Below are positions 25,866 to 34,187 of a stretch of 64,000 nucleotides of DNA, piece by piece. Each line of letters begins with the position of its first letter. Position 1 is the stretch's first letter. The DNA lies in assembly GCA_051531935.1 (NCBI GenBank), contig JAOPTR010000008.1, positions 62,001 to 126,000 of the forward strand, read 5' to 3'. A model generated the notes under the pieces. It worked only from the letters and a program-made list of their open reading frames with translations, had not been told where the DNA came from and did not search any database. This DNA comes from OCS116 sp051531935 (GTDB taxonomy: Bacteria; Pseudomonadota; Alphaproteobacteria; Rhizobiales; OSC116). Made by a program: the position numbers and the translations under genes.

Positions 25866-26678
25866 ATGCACGAGCAAAAAACCGAAAATTTACGTGGCGT
25901 CGTAGGCAAAGCCCGCGCTCAGCAACGTTTTTTATTAGAACGGTTTTATCCCTCCAAAAATTTAAAACAATTTATCGAGCATTATTGGCTAATTTCGTGG
26001 GATTTACCAGAGGGCACTTCCCACACCCAACAAGTGATCTCACACCCTTGTGTTAACGTATCATTTTTGCAAAATAATTCATCAGCAACGGGTGTAAGTA
26101 CCAAGCAGTTTGAGCATACATTAATGGGCAAAGGCAATTTAGTTGGCATTCGTTTTACCCCCGCAGGTTTTTACCCATTTGCAACACAAGCAGATGTAAA
26201 AATGACCGATTTAACCAATCAGATCATGCCCGTTGATAAGTTTTTTAAAATTGATGTTTCGAAGTTTGAAACCAACATCCTCGCCCTACCAACCACGAGC
26301 GCCAAAACCAAAAGCATTGAACAAAGTCTATTCACCACCTCGCCAAAAGCAGATGTAAATATAGCCAAAATCAATGAAATCGTAAAACAGGTAGAAACCG
26401 ACAAAAACATTCTAAAGGTCAGTGACATATGCCAAAAATTCAACCTTGAAGACCGCCAATTACAACGCTTATTTAAAAAATATATCGGTATAAATGCCAA
26501 ATGGATCATTAACCGCTACCGCATTCACCAAGCTCTAGAAGCAGTAGAAACCACAAATCACATTAACTGGAGTGACCTCGCAATAAGCCTTGGTTATTTC
26601 GACCAAGCCCATTTTGCAAAAGACTTCAAAAACCTGTTAGGCATGACACCCCAAAGATATTTGAAAAACTTAAAATAA
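25866..26678 (+). CDS. AraC-family transcriptional regulator (DUF6597 type)
   Basis: This 270-residue regulator has an N-terminal domain of the DUF6597 kind (SKNLKQFIEHYWLISWDLP, then LMGKGNLVGIRFTPAGFYPF). A C-terminal AraC double helix-turn-helix follows (VSDICQKFNLEDRQLQRLF, then WSDLAISLGYFDQAHFAKDF and the closing GMTPQRYL). The inducer is unknown. It is divergent from the GFA-family gene (head to head, about 70 bases apart), which is a possible target. Confidence 0.88.
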   Translation: MHEQKTENLRGVVGKARAQQRFLLERFYPSKNLKQFIEHYWLISWDLPEGTSHTQQVISHPCVNVSFLQNNSSATGVSTKQFEHTLMGKGNLVGIRFTPAGFYPFATQADVKMTDLTNQIMPVDKFFKIDVSKFETNILALPTTSAKTKSIEQSLFTTSPKADVNIAKINEIVKQVETDKNILKVSDICQKFNLEDRQLQRLFKKYIGINAKWIINRYRIHQALEAVETTNHINWSDLAISLGYFDQAHFAKDFKNLLGMTPQRYLKNLK

Positions 26679-26712
26679 TCACTTCCTCACATCCATATAA
26701 CAGTTGGTTAGA

Positions 26713-26726
26713 TTGATTTAAATCAA
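26713..26726. promoter_or_regulatory. FNR/FixK-type box upstream of the DUF465 gene
   Basis: TTGATTTAAATCAA is a perfect palindrome that matches the anaerobox consensus TTGATNNNNATCAA exactly. Its centre is 60 bases before the DUF465 gene ATG, a spacing that fits activation by an FNR- or FixK-like protein when oxygen is low. Confidence 0.75.
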
Positions 26727-26779
26727 TCCATTCACCCATTTTTCTTGTTAAAATACACTCAATCAACAAGGAGAATAAA

Positions 26780-27019
26780 ATGAAAAACACACCACATGAA
26801 TTAAGTGAAGAATTTCCTGAATTTACAGAGAAAATGCATCAACTTAAATTGGATGATAACCATTTTGTAAAATTGGCTGATGAGTATCACGAGTTAAACC
26901 GAGAGGTTCATCGTCTAGAAATTGGTGAACAGCATTTGTCTCACTTCGAAGAAGAGCAATTGCGCAAAAAACGCATGCTACTTAAAGATGAAATATTTAC
27001 TTATTTGACAAAAGACTAA
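26780..27019 (+). CDS. YdcH family (DUF465) small protein
   Basis: This 79-residue, highly charged helical protein matches the DUF465/YdcH family: FTEKMHQLKLDDNHFVKLAD, then HELNREVHRLEIGEQHL and KKRMLLKDEIFTYL. The family is widespread in proteobacteria and has no firmly known function. AAGGAGA precedes the ATG by 7 bases, a strong ribosome site. The FNR/FixK-like box upstream suggests expression under low oxygen. It is a single gene closed by an 11-bp hairpin. Confidence 0.9.
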   Translation: MKNTPHELSEEFPEFTEKMHQLKLDDNHFVKLADEYHELNREVHRLEIGEQHLSHFEEEQLRKKRMLLKDEIFTYLTKD

Positions 27020-27027
27020 TAACTAAA

Positions 27028-27064
27028 CAGCGCCAAAATTAAACACATCTATGTTTTGGCGCTG
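27028..27064. terminator. Hairpin between DUF465 gene and surface-protein gene
   Basis: A perfect 11-bp stem pairs CAGCGCCAAAA (27028-27038) with TTTTGGCGCTG (27054-27064). It lies between converging genes, and the minus-strand side has TTTAGTT after it. It probably ends both transcripts. Confidence 0.7.
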
Positions 27065-27072
27065 CAAACTAA

Positions 27073-27921
27073 CTATTTAGCAACAAAAATACCGCTAACT
27101 GTACCGGCGTCGCCATTTTTTAAAACAGTTCCTGCGGCTTCAGCTGGCGTAGAGCCAATAGCATCCTGCCCATAAAAATACCCCACTGATGAAGCTGTGC
27201 TGTTTGCACCTGTCGCGTCAACCTCAACGCCATTTTTTTGCAAACTAAGCGACCCACTAGAGAATTTATTACCAGAAATTGTCATGCCACTAGCGCGGAT
27301 GGTATCAATGCTCGCATTCACCGCAAGGCCAGAAACTGAATCAGTGGCAGTAAAACCGTTCAACGTCAGATCAACAGTGCTAGCCGCAAAATCGACCTCA
27401 AGTTTACTTGTGCCACCTTTAAGAATATCGGTAGTACCGCCCGCTCTTGCAACCACCGCTTCGGCCTTGCCATCATAAGTAGCCACACCCAAGGCTGGCA
27501 TATCGGCATTACGTGTTGCAACACCTAAAACGCCGTTAGTTTCGTAATCAGCGCCGTTATAATTATAACTTTCTTGGTAGGTCATCAAATATTTATAGCC
27601 ATCAGATAGTGCTGTTTTGGTCAAAACTGCCGTGCCATCGGTTAATACCCCACTTGCATCAAAGCCGTCAGCATCAACAATTGCATATTGATTGTCAGTC
27701 ACAAAATATGTTTTCGAAGCATGAGTAAGTGTGCCGCCTAGTTTTTGAGACACTATTTCGGCAGTGCTTTTATTGGTTCGGGTTCCATTACCCACCAATT
27801 CACTGGTGCCCGCTGCATTGCTTGTTAATTCCTCATAACCTTCGGTTGTTGTCAAACTAGAGCCAACAACTGTACTGGCACATAGGCCAAGCAATAAACT
27901 TTTTACAACTAAATTTTTCAT
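27073..27921 (-). CDS. Exported protein with TbpB/fHbp-like C-terminal barrel (tentative)
   Basis: This 282-residue protein has a signal-like N terminus (NLVVKSLLLGLCASTVVGSS). A good lipobox is not seen: the residue before the cysteine is leucine. The C-terminal part, with alternating small and polar residues, ends in SVGYFYGQDAIGSTPAEAAG and VSGIFVAK. This pattern resembles the closing beta-barrel of transferrin-binding-protein-B-like and related surface proteins. The resemblance is by eye, and a general beta-rich adhesin is possible. It is a single gene. Codon use is like that of its neighbours. Confidence 0.5.
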   Translation of the reverse strand: MKNLVVKSLLLGLCASTVVGSSLTTTEGYEELTSNAAGTSELVGNGTRTNKSTAEIVSQKLGGTLTHASKTYFVTDNQYAIVDADGFDASGVLTDGTAVLTKTALSDGYKYLMTYQESYNYNGADYETNGVLGVATRNADMPALGVATYDGKAEAVVARAGGTTDILKGGTSKLEVDFAASTVDLTLNGFTATDSVSGLAVNASIDTIRASGMTISGNKFSSGSLSLQKNGVEVDATGANSTASSVGYFYGQDAIGSTPAEAAGTVLKNGDAGTVSGIFVAK

Positions 27922-28117
27922 CTTGTCACCTATCTATTAAAACGTCATCAGCAAAGGTTTAAAATTATCTATTCAATATAATAATTTAATATAACAGTAA
28001 TATCCGCAGCGTCATCTATATAATGCACAAATATACTCAAGCCACATGCTCCCATAAACATTAGACAATCAGCAGGTTACAAAATACCGCTTGCAGTGTT
28101 TCTTTATTTCTGTATGT

Positions 28118-28143
28118 TTGACCAATAATTCAACATTGGTCAA
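28118..28143. promoter_or_regulatory. Likely TetR operator
   Basis: TTGACCAAT (28118-28126) and ATTGGTCAA (28135-28143) form a perfect 9-bp inverted repeat with an 8-base centre, ending 10 bases before the TetR-family gene. This is typical of an autoregulatory TetR site controlling the exporter operon. Confidence 0.7.
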
Positions 28144-28153
28144 TAGGTCATAA

Positions 28154-28861
28154 ATGCCAAAAAACAACCAACAAATCCGTCATGATGCCATCATAAACGC
28201 CGCCGCTTCATTATTCATAAAGTTCGGTTATGACAAAACATCTGTGGCCGATATTGCCAAACGAGCTGGCATATCCAAAGGCGCAATCTACCTACATTTC
28301 AAAAGCAAAGACAAGTTATTTGAAACCCTACTCATGACAAAAATGGGCCGATTCAGCTATGCGTGGATGGACAATGTCGAGGCCGACCCCAATGGTGGTC
28401 TGATGGCAAATATGTACATCAATATGATAGATGCCATGCATAAAGATGAGTTTATCACCGCTATGATGCGCCAAGACGGCGAGCTTTTTGGCACCTATTT
28501 AAACAAACCCGACAGCTTGTTCAAAAACCAATATCATCAAAACACCCGCCACGAATTTATAAAAATGATGCAAGATGTTGGCTGCATTCGCCAAGAGTTA
28601 GACCCATTAACCACCGCCCATGTGATGAATATCATTTCCTATGGTTTGGTATCGGTTGGTAATGTGATGCATAAAGATGACATCCCGCCGATTGACGACA
28701 CCATAAAAACCCTTGCCGATATTATGCACCGCGCCCTCACACCTGATGATGGTGGCAATAGCGATGCAGGTAAACAAATTTTACGCCATATATTTAAAGG
28801 GGCGATTGCTGATTTTCAAAAAAATTACGGCATCGACCCTGCAACATTTCACGATAATTAA
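28154..28861 (+). CDS. TetR-family transcriptional regulator
   Basis: This 235-residue repressor has the TetR helix-turn-helix near residues 20-50 (SVADIAKRAGISKGAIYLHF, then KSKDKLFE). The C-terminal part, which would bind the inducer, is specific to the protein and not assignable. It begins a run of four plus-strand genes; the ABC exporter ATPase follows 14 bases after its stop. It most likely represses this operon through the operator at 28118-28143 and responds to a substrate of the exporter. Confidence 0.9.
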   Translation: MPKNNQQIRHDAIINAAASLFIKFGYDKTSVADIAKRAGISKGAIYLHFKSKDKLFETLLMTKMGRFSYAWMDNVEADPNGGLMANMYINMIDAMHKDEFITAMMRQDGELFGTYLNKPDSLFKNQYHQNTRHEFIKMMQDVGCIRQELDPLTTAHVMNIISYGLVSVGNVMHKDDIPPIDDTIKTLADIMHRALTPDDGGNSDAGKQILRHIFKGAIADFQKNYGIDPATFHDN

Positions 28862-28875
28862 TCTTGGAGATCCAC

Positions 28876-29739
28876 ATGATAAAAGTCAAAAATCTAGATT
28901 TCACATATCACAAAGCCGACGTTCCAACATTGCATGATATGAATTTCGAAATTTCACAAGGCGAGATAATGGGCTTTTTAGGCCCCTCTGGCGCGGGCAA
29001 ATCCACCACTCAAAATATTCTCATTGGCATGCTTAAAAACTATCAAGGCAGCATAGATATTATGGGCAAGGAATTAAGCTCGTGGGGTAAAGATTTTTAC
29101 GAACATGTTGGCGTTTCATTTGAATTGCCAAACCATTTTTTAAAGCTCACTGCGCGCGAAAATTTAGAACATTTTTCATCGCTCTACTCAGGCGATAAAC
29201 ACGATGTTTTAGAAGTTATGTCATGGGTCGACTTAGCTGATGATGCCGATAAAAAAGTATCTGAATTCTCAAAAGGCATGAAAATTCGGCTCAACGTCGC
29301 TCGCTCGGTCATTCACAAACCCAAAATTCTGTTTTTGGATGAGCCAACTTCGGGCTTAGACCCTGTGAATGCCGCCAAGGTTAAAAAACTAGCCTTTAAT
29401 TTGCGCGACCAAGGAACAACCATTTTTATAACCACGCATAACATGGCCTTGGCCGACCAAATGTGCGACCGCGTGGCATTTGTGACCAATGGCCATTTAA
29501 GGGCGATAGACAAGCCTTCCAATTTCAAAAAACAATTTGGCAAACGCTTTGTCGATGTCGAATTTATCAACGCTGCACAAAATTCCGAAACCGCAAAATT
29601 CTCATTGGATAATCTTGGCGAAAATAAAGAGTTTTTAGCATTGCTAAAATCTGGTCAGCATCTCGAAACCATTCACAGCGAAGAAACCACATTAGAAAAT
29701 GTTTTCATTGAATTAACAGGACAGGAGTTAATTATATGA
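28876..29739 (+). CDS. ABC exporter ATP-binding protein
   Basis: This 287-residue ATPase of the multidrug-export type has Walker A GPSGAGKSTTQ, Walker B KILFLDEPTSGLDP, and a signature written FSKGMKIRLNVARS instead of LSGGQ, as is usual in this family. The ATG at 28876 has GGAGA 7 bases upstream; an upstream start is less likely. It overlaps the first permease (ATGA). The three-gene layout resembles ABC-2 exporters described for fluoroquinolones, but the substrate here is unknown. Confidence 0.9.
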   Translation: MIKVKNLDFTYHKADVPTLHDMNFEISQGEIMGFLGPSGAGKSTTQNILIGMLKNYQGSIDIMGKELSSWGKDFYEHVGVSFELPNHFLKLTARENLEHFSSLYSGDKHDVLEVMSWVDLADDADKKVSEFSKGMKIRLNVARSVIHKPKILFLDEPTSGLDPVNAAKVKKLAFNLRDQGTTIFITTHNMALADQMCDRVAFVTNGHLRAIDKPSNFKKQFGKRFVDVEFINAAQNSETAKFSLDNLGENKEFLALLKSGQHLETIHSEETTLENVFIELTGQELII

Positions 29740-30458
29740 AACCATTATTTTCAGAGATAAAAACCAACACGATTGTTCAGTATCGTAACGGTTTATACCA
29801 TGTGGGCATTGGGGTCGGCATATTGGTTGCTATCGCTATTTCCCAGCTCATCGCGGCAGAAATCATTTCTTTAGCCATGATTGTTATCATGCTATTAATC
29901 ATTGGCGGCTCCACCTTATTATATGTAGCAGCTATGTTAATGTTTGAGCGCGATGAAAATACCATCACCGCCACCATAATATCGCCGCTTTCCACCACCG
30001 AATATATTGTTGCAAAAACCATCAGTCTCACAATTTTGGCTAGTATTGAATCCTTCGTTTCATTTTTTGGCGCTTTGGTCATTATGCACTTTCAAGGGGC
30101 GCAATTCGAGCTACCCAATTTACTCATTCTCACCTTAAGCCTATTTGCCATATGCATTATTTTTGTGCTGTTAGGCATTATCATTGCAGTGAGATATAGA
30201 AATATTACCAATTTTATTATGCCCATGGCATCGGTCATTATCTTCCTACAAATCCCAATTTTCTATTTCACTGGGTTTAGCGATAATTTCATATTCCTGC
30301 TTTTCCCTGTATCCCCACCAACGATGATGATGCTAGGCGCATTTGAAACCATAGAGGTTTGGCAATTTATCTATGCCATTGGCTTTGGCCTTATTTGTAT
30401 AATTGGGCTTTTTTATTGGGCTCATAAAGCCTTCACCAAGCATGTAATTGGAGAATAA
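29736..30458 (+). CDS. ABC-2 type exporter permease 1
   Basis: This 240-residue membrane protein has six predicted helices in the ABC-2 pattern. The conserved ERDENTITATIISPLSTTEY stretch after the second helix is seen in many drug-export permeases. Its start overlaps the ATPase stop, and the second permease begins 2 bases after its stop, so the three genes are translated together. The subunit should form half of the membrane channel. The substrate is unknown; the TetR gene suggests a toxic small molecule. Confidence 0.85.
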   Translation: MKPLFSEIKTNTIVQYRNGLYHVGIGVGILVAIAISQLIAAEIISLAMIVIMLLIIGGSTLLYVAAMLMFERDENTITATIISPLSTTEYIVAKTISLTILASIESFVSFFGALVIMHFQGAQFELPNLLILTLSLFAICIIFVLLGIIIAVRYRNITNFIMPMASVIIFLQIPIFYFTGFSDNFIFLLFPVSPPTMMMLGAFETIEVWQFIYAIGFGLICIIGLFYWAHKAFTKHVIGE

Positions 30459-30460
30459 AA

Positions 30461-31222
30461 ATGGATATTTTCACTACAATTCCTAAATTTTTTCACAATG
30501 ATAAAAAGTTGATTTTCCGCGATAGCTTTATGATTTTCATGTTGCTTTTTACCTTTGTTATGGCCATAGCTGTTCGTTATTTATTGCCGTGGATAGACAG
30601 TGTTCTTATTGAAAAATCCTACATGCCAAGTGAAACAATTTCATTTGCTTTACATGATACTTATCCCATGTGGGCAAGCTTCATTTCACTCTATAATGGT
30701 GGCTTGTTAGCTGGCATGGTGTCTGGCTTCCTTATTTTAGACGAAAAAGACGAAGGCACAATCACTGCACTTATTGTCACCCCAGTTCCTTTGCATTATT
30801 ATACAAATTATCGGTTTGGTCTGGCTGCAATTTTCAGCTTTTTCACCATGATTTTGATGGTATATATTGTTGGTGTCGAAATTCTTCCCTTTTGGCAGCT
30901 CTCCTTACTTTGCGCATCCGCATCATTAGTATCAGTCATGGTTTCGCTGTTTCTATCGTTAGCCGCCCAAAATAAAATTCAAGGTTTCGCTATGGGCAAA
31001 TTCACTTCCATAGCAGGTTGGGTTATTATGGGCGGGTGGTTTCTACCCGAAAATTGGCAATGGATATTAGCAATTTTTCCACCATTCTTAATTCACAAGG
31101 CCTATTGGCTAGCCTTAGATGGCAATGATCTATGGTGGTTCGCACTAGCTTTAGGCACATTATTGCAATTATTAGCCATCTATTGGATGTCTAGAAAATT
31201 CAATCAATCTGTCTATAAATAA
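30461..31222 (+). CDS. ABC-2 type exporter permease 2
   Basis: This 253-residue membrane protein is the likely partner of the preceding permease: it has similar length and the matching motif LDEKDEGTITALIVTPVPLH after the second helix region. Six helices are predicted. The pair with one ATPase would make a heterodimeric ABC-2 exporter. It is the last gene of the TetR-controlled operon. No terminator with a clear U run is seen in the 92-base gap that follows. Confidence 0.85.
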   Translation: MDIFTTIPKFFHNDKKLIFRDSFMIFMLLFTFVMAIAVRYLLPWIDSVLIEKSYMPSETISFALHDTYPMWASFISLYNGGLLAGMVSGFLILDEKDEGTITALIVTPVPLHYYTNYRFGLAAIFSFFTMILMVYIVGVEILPFWQLSLLCASASLVSVMVSLFLSLAAQNKIQGFAMGKFTSIAGWVIMGGWFLPENWQWILAIFPPFLIHKAYWLALDGNDLWWFALALGTLLQLLAIYWMSRKFNQSVYK

Positions 31223-31314
31223 TTAGGTTTATCAAGTGATTTAGTCACCACTCGTAAAGTAAATTATGTTATTCATCACCCACATTAAAGCACAAATATA
31301 CAGGCTAATATTGA

Positions 31315-31905
31315 ATGACAAAAACTCCCATTAAATTTTTAGCCACAAGTATTCTGTGCCTTTTTGCAAGCCAATCCTTTGCCCACGAAGGCATTAAATA
31401 TGATTGTGGTGACGACAAAACAAATCTAATGGTTGAGTTTTTTGAAGCAGAAGGCCGCGCTCAGATTACCCACAATGCCGAGAGTTTTGGGGTTATTTAC
31501 AACGACAAAGATGGCTATCTAAATGTATTTAAGCAAGCTCAGTTTTACCCTGAAAATGGCAAAACCCGTGTTTATATAAGCTCCAAACAATTTGAATGTG
31601 TTTTCCCATCTGACAAGCCTAAAACTATCGACCAAGCTGAAGCTCAAGTCAAAATTAGCAACCCTATATATACGGGTCGTTCATTGGGTGGCAAAGTACG
31701 TATTGGTGCCAGCATGCAGGCCAAACAAATTGCAAGCCTTTATGAAGGTGACCCCATTATAATTATGAACGATTCAGGCGTCGAAATGAACGGCTATGAC
31801 TGGTTCGAAATTAAATTCAAAAATGGCAAAACAGGTTATCAATGGGGCGGCATCATGTGTTCGGATAACGAAAAAATTAACGGCCTATATCAACAATGCC
31901 AATAG
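31315..31905 (+). CDS. Secreted protein with MliC-like and SH3-like parts
   Basis: This 196-residue secreted protein has a signal peptide (LATSILCLFASQSFAHEG). The segment KYDCGDDKTNLMVEFFEAE and its matching cysteine in QFECVFPSD resemble the MliC lysozyme-inhibitor fold. The C-terminal half contains a bacterial SH3-like pattern: GRSLGGKVRIGASMQAKQIA, then YEGDPIIIMN and GYDWFEIKFKNGKTGYQWGG. SH3-like domains often bind cell-wall peptides. Together they could protect the wall from lysozyme, which is inference. It is a single gene convergent with an MFS gene. Confidence 0.6.
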   Translation: MTKTPIKFLATSILCLFASQSFAHEGIKYDCGDDKTNLMVEFFEAEGRAQITHNAESFGVIYNDKDGYLNVFKQAQFYPENGKTRVYISSKQFECVFPSDKPKTIDQAEAQVKISNPIYTGRSLGGKVRIGASMQAKQIASLYEGDPIIIMNDSGVEMNGYDWFEIKFKNGKTGYQWGGIMCSDNEKINGLYQQCQ

Positions 31906-33108
31906 TTAAGCCATCCGCGGTGCAGGCCGCATAAATTTAATCGCTGCCGAAATCACACCTGCGACAATTGCCAATATAATAGAAGCAATCCACATCTCTT
32001 CATATCTGGCAAATAAATCGAACAAATAACCACCATAATAAGCACCTGCGGCTGCACCCAACGCATGGCCTGCAGCCAAAACGCCCATGGTGATGCCTAA
32101 TAATTTTTGTCCTAAATGTTCAACGATTATTCCCGCTGTTACGGGCACAGTTGAATAATCAAACAAACCAAAGGCAATGGTGAATATAGCAAGCGCAGCA
32201 TAATCATCCACCACAAACATCAACACAATAAAACTTAGCCCGCGCATGATATAAATAATCGTCAACAATAAAACCTTGTTCATTTTATCACTCAAATAAC
32301 CAGATAGCATCATGCCGATCATGTTAAAACCAGATAAGAAACCATAACTCAGCGCACTGTCTAATGTCGGGTAACCGCAAGCCGCCAAATATGGCATTAA
32401 ATGAGTTTCCACCACACCAGTAGAGGTAAATCCACACAGAGTAAAACTCCAAAACACCGCATGGAAGACTGGTTTTCTAATCAGATATTTAAAATCCACC
32501 GCAAAAGTCGATTTTACTTGTTCATCATTCACTTGTTTTTTTGTGGTCGATAATAGCCGCCAACAAAGCAGCGCCACAACGGCACAAACCACCGCATAAA
32601 CAATGTAAGTTTCGCGCCACCCAAAGGAAACTAAAAACACCGCCACTATTGGAATGATAAGCAATTGCCCCGCGGTAGAACCTGCTGTAGCAATACCTGT
32701 TGCTAGGCCTTTATTTTCGTCAAACAAAGGCGAAACCGAAGCCACAATCACATGCATAGCCACCACACCAAACCCAACACCAGAGATAAGGCTAAACGCC
32801 ACAAAAAACATCCACGCGCTTTGCATTGTCGCCATTAATATGGCGCTAATGGCCACCGCAATCAAGCCACCAACAACAAATGGTCGTGGGCCATATTTAT
32901 CCACCGCACTGCCTGCAAAGGGCGCAATGACTGCCATGACAATAAGGCACATTGCCCCGCCAGATGAAATCATACTGCGCGACCAGCCAAATTCTTCTGA
33001 CCAAATTGGCATCATCAATCCAATGGTCGAACGAATGGTATAAACCAAGCCGAGTATTAAAAACCCAACAAACACAACTAACCATCTCGATGAAATATTT
33101 TTTGTCAT
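31906..33108 (-). CDS. MFS transporter
   Basis: This 400-residue protein has 12 predicted helices. The motif DKYGPRPFVVGGL after helix 2 and YGFLSGFNMIGMMLSGYLSD in the second half are typical of MFS carriers of the oxalate:formate or monocarboxylate kind. I chose the ATG at 33108 (MTKNISSRWLVVF) since the upstream extension of 47 residues does not fit. A LysR gene is divergent, 79 bases away, and likely controls it. The substrate is unknown. Confidence 0.88.
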   Translation of the reverse strand: MTKNISSRWLVVFVGFLILGLVYTIRSTIGLMMPIWSEEFGWSRSMISSGGAMCLIVMAVIAPFAGSAVDKYGPRPFVVGGLIAVAISAILMATMQSAWMFFVAFSLISGVGFGVVAMHVIVASVSPLFDENKGLATGIATAGSTAGQLLIIPIVAVFLVSFGWRETYIVYAVVCAVVALLCWRLLSTTKKQVNDEQVKSTFAVDFKYLIRKPVFHAVFWSFTLCGFTSTGVVETHLMPYLAACGYPTLDSALSYGFLSGFNMIGMMLSGYLSDKMNKVLLLTIIYIMRGLSFIVLMFVVDDYAALAIFTIAFGLFDYSTVPVTAGIIVEHLGQKLLGITMGVLAAGHALGAAAGAYYGGYLFDLFARYEEMWIASIILAIVAGVISAAIKFMRPAPRMA

Positions 33109-33187
33109 AACGCGCCTTTTTGCGAATGAAATTTTAACTTGCCACAAACTAATAAATATATAAACATTACACAATGGAATTTTAGGA

Positions 33188-34108
33188 ATGAGATATATGC
33201 CAAATAAGAATATAGATATTCTGCGTGTGGGGCAATTTAAATTGTTCAAAGAAATTTACGAGCAAGGCAGTCTGCAAAACGCCGCCGACAGCCTAAACCT
33301 CACTCAATCATCCGCAAGTAAACAACTAAAATTAATGCGTGAACAGTTTAATGACGATCTTTTTGTGCGCACATCTAGCGATATGAAGCCCACTAAAAAA
33401 GCCACCCAAATGATTGCCAGCATCCAAAACATTCTCAATGAGGCAGATAACCTCAACCAAGCAGACGCATTTGAGCCTAGCCAAATCACCACTCATTTTA
33501 CGGTGAGTATTGCCGATGAATTGCAATGTTTCCTCATTCCCCGCCTTATGGAGCGCATAGCCGTCGAAGCTCCCAAAGTGCGTCTGTCATTATTCCTGCA
33601 TGATAAAGATTATGATGCCAAGCAATTAGAAGACGGCAACGTGAAACTGGTTTTGGCAGTGAATTGCACCGCCCCCGAACATTTAAGCCAAAGCCGCATT
33701 TATACCGATGATTTTGTATGCCTTATGCGTAAAAATCACCACTTAAACAATTCAAAAATCACCATGCAGGATTATGTAAATGCCGAGCATTTATCGGTCG
33801 TTTCGCTTAGCGAATTGTCTTTTTACATCGAAAAAGGTCTTTCGAGCCATGGCTTTAAACGCCAAATAAAGCTCACCATCCCCACTTTTATTCAAGCCGA
33901 AAATATCTTACTTTTTACCGATCACATCCTCACCTGCCCCCGCCGCATGGCCAAGAAATTGGCGCAAGAAAGCGAATTGTCGATTGTTGAATTGCCAATG
34001 CAAGTGCAAAATTTTAGCTATTTTCAATTTTGGCATAAACGCTACAATAAAGACCCCGCCCGCATTTGGCTCAAAAATATGATTAATGACATACTCAGCA
34101 ATTACTAG
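33188..34108 (+). CDS. LysR-family transcriptional regulator
   Basis: This 306-residue regulator has the LysR winged helix at the N terminus (FKEIYEQGSLQNAADSLNLT, then SSASKQLKLMRE). The effector domain follows, with FTVSIADELQCFLIPRL at its start. The ATG at 33188 or a second at 33197 may be used. Its divergent position next to the MFS gene is the classic layout for a LysR regulator and its target. The inducer is not known. Confidence 0.9.
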   Translation: MRYMPNKNIDILRVGQFKLFKEIYEQGSLQNAADSLNLTQSSASKQLKLMREQFNDDLFVRTSSDMKPTKKATQMIASIQNILNEADNLNQADAFEPSQITTHFTVSIADELQCFLIPRLMERIAVEAPKVRLSLFLHDKDYDAKQLEDGNVKLVLAVNCTAPEHLSQSRIYTDDFVCLMRKNHHLNNSKITMQDYVNAEHLSVVSLSELSFYIEKGLSSHGFKRQIKLTIPTFIQAENILLFTDHILTCPRRMAKKLAQESELSIVELPMQVQNFSYFQFWHKRYNKDPARIWLKNMINDILSNY

Positions 34109-34187
34109 CTAAATTCAGCCACCAAATCACTTGACTCAAAATCTAGTCAAAACTAACCTATCCTCAAAAAATAATTGGAGAAAAAAC

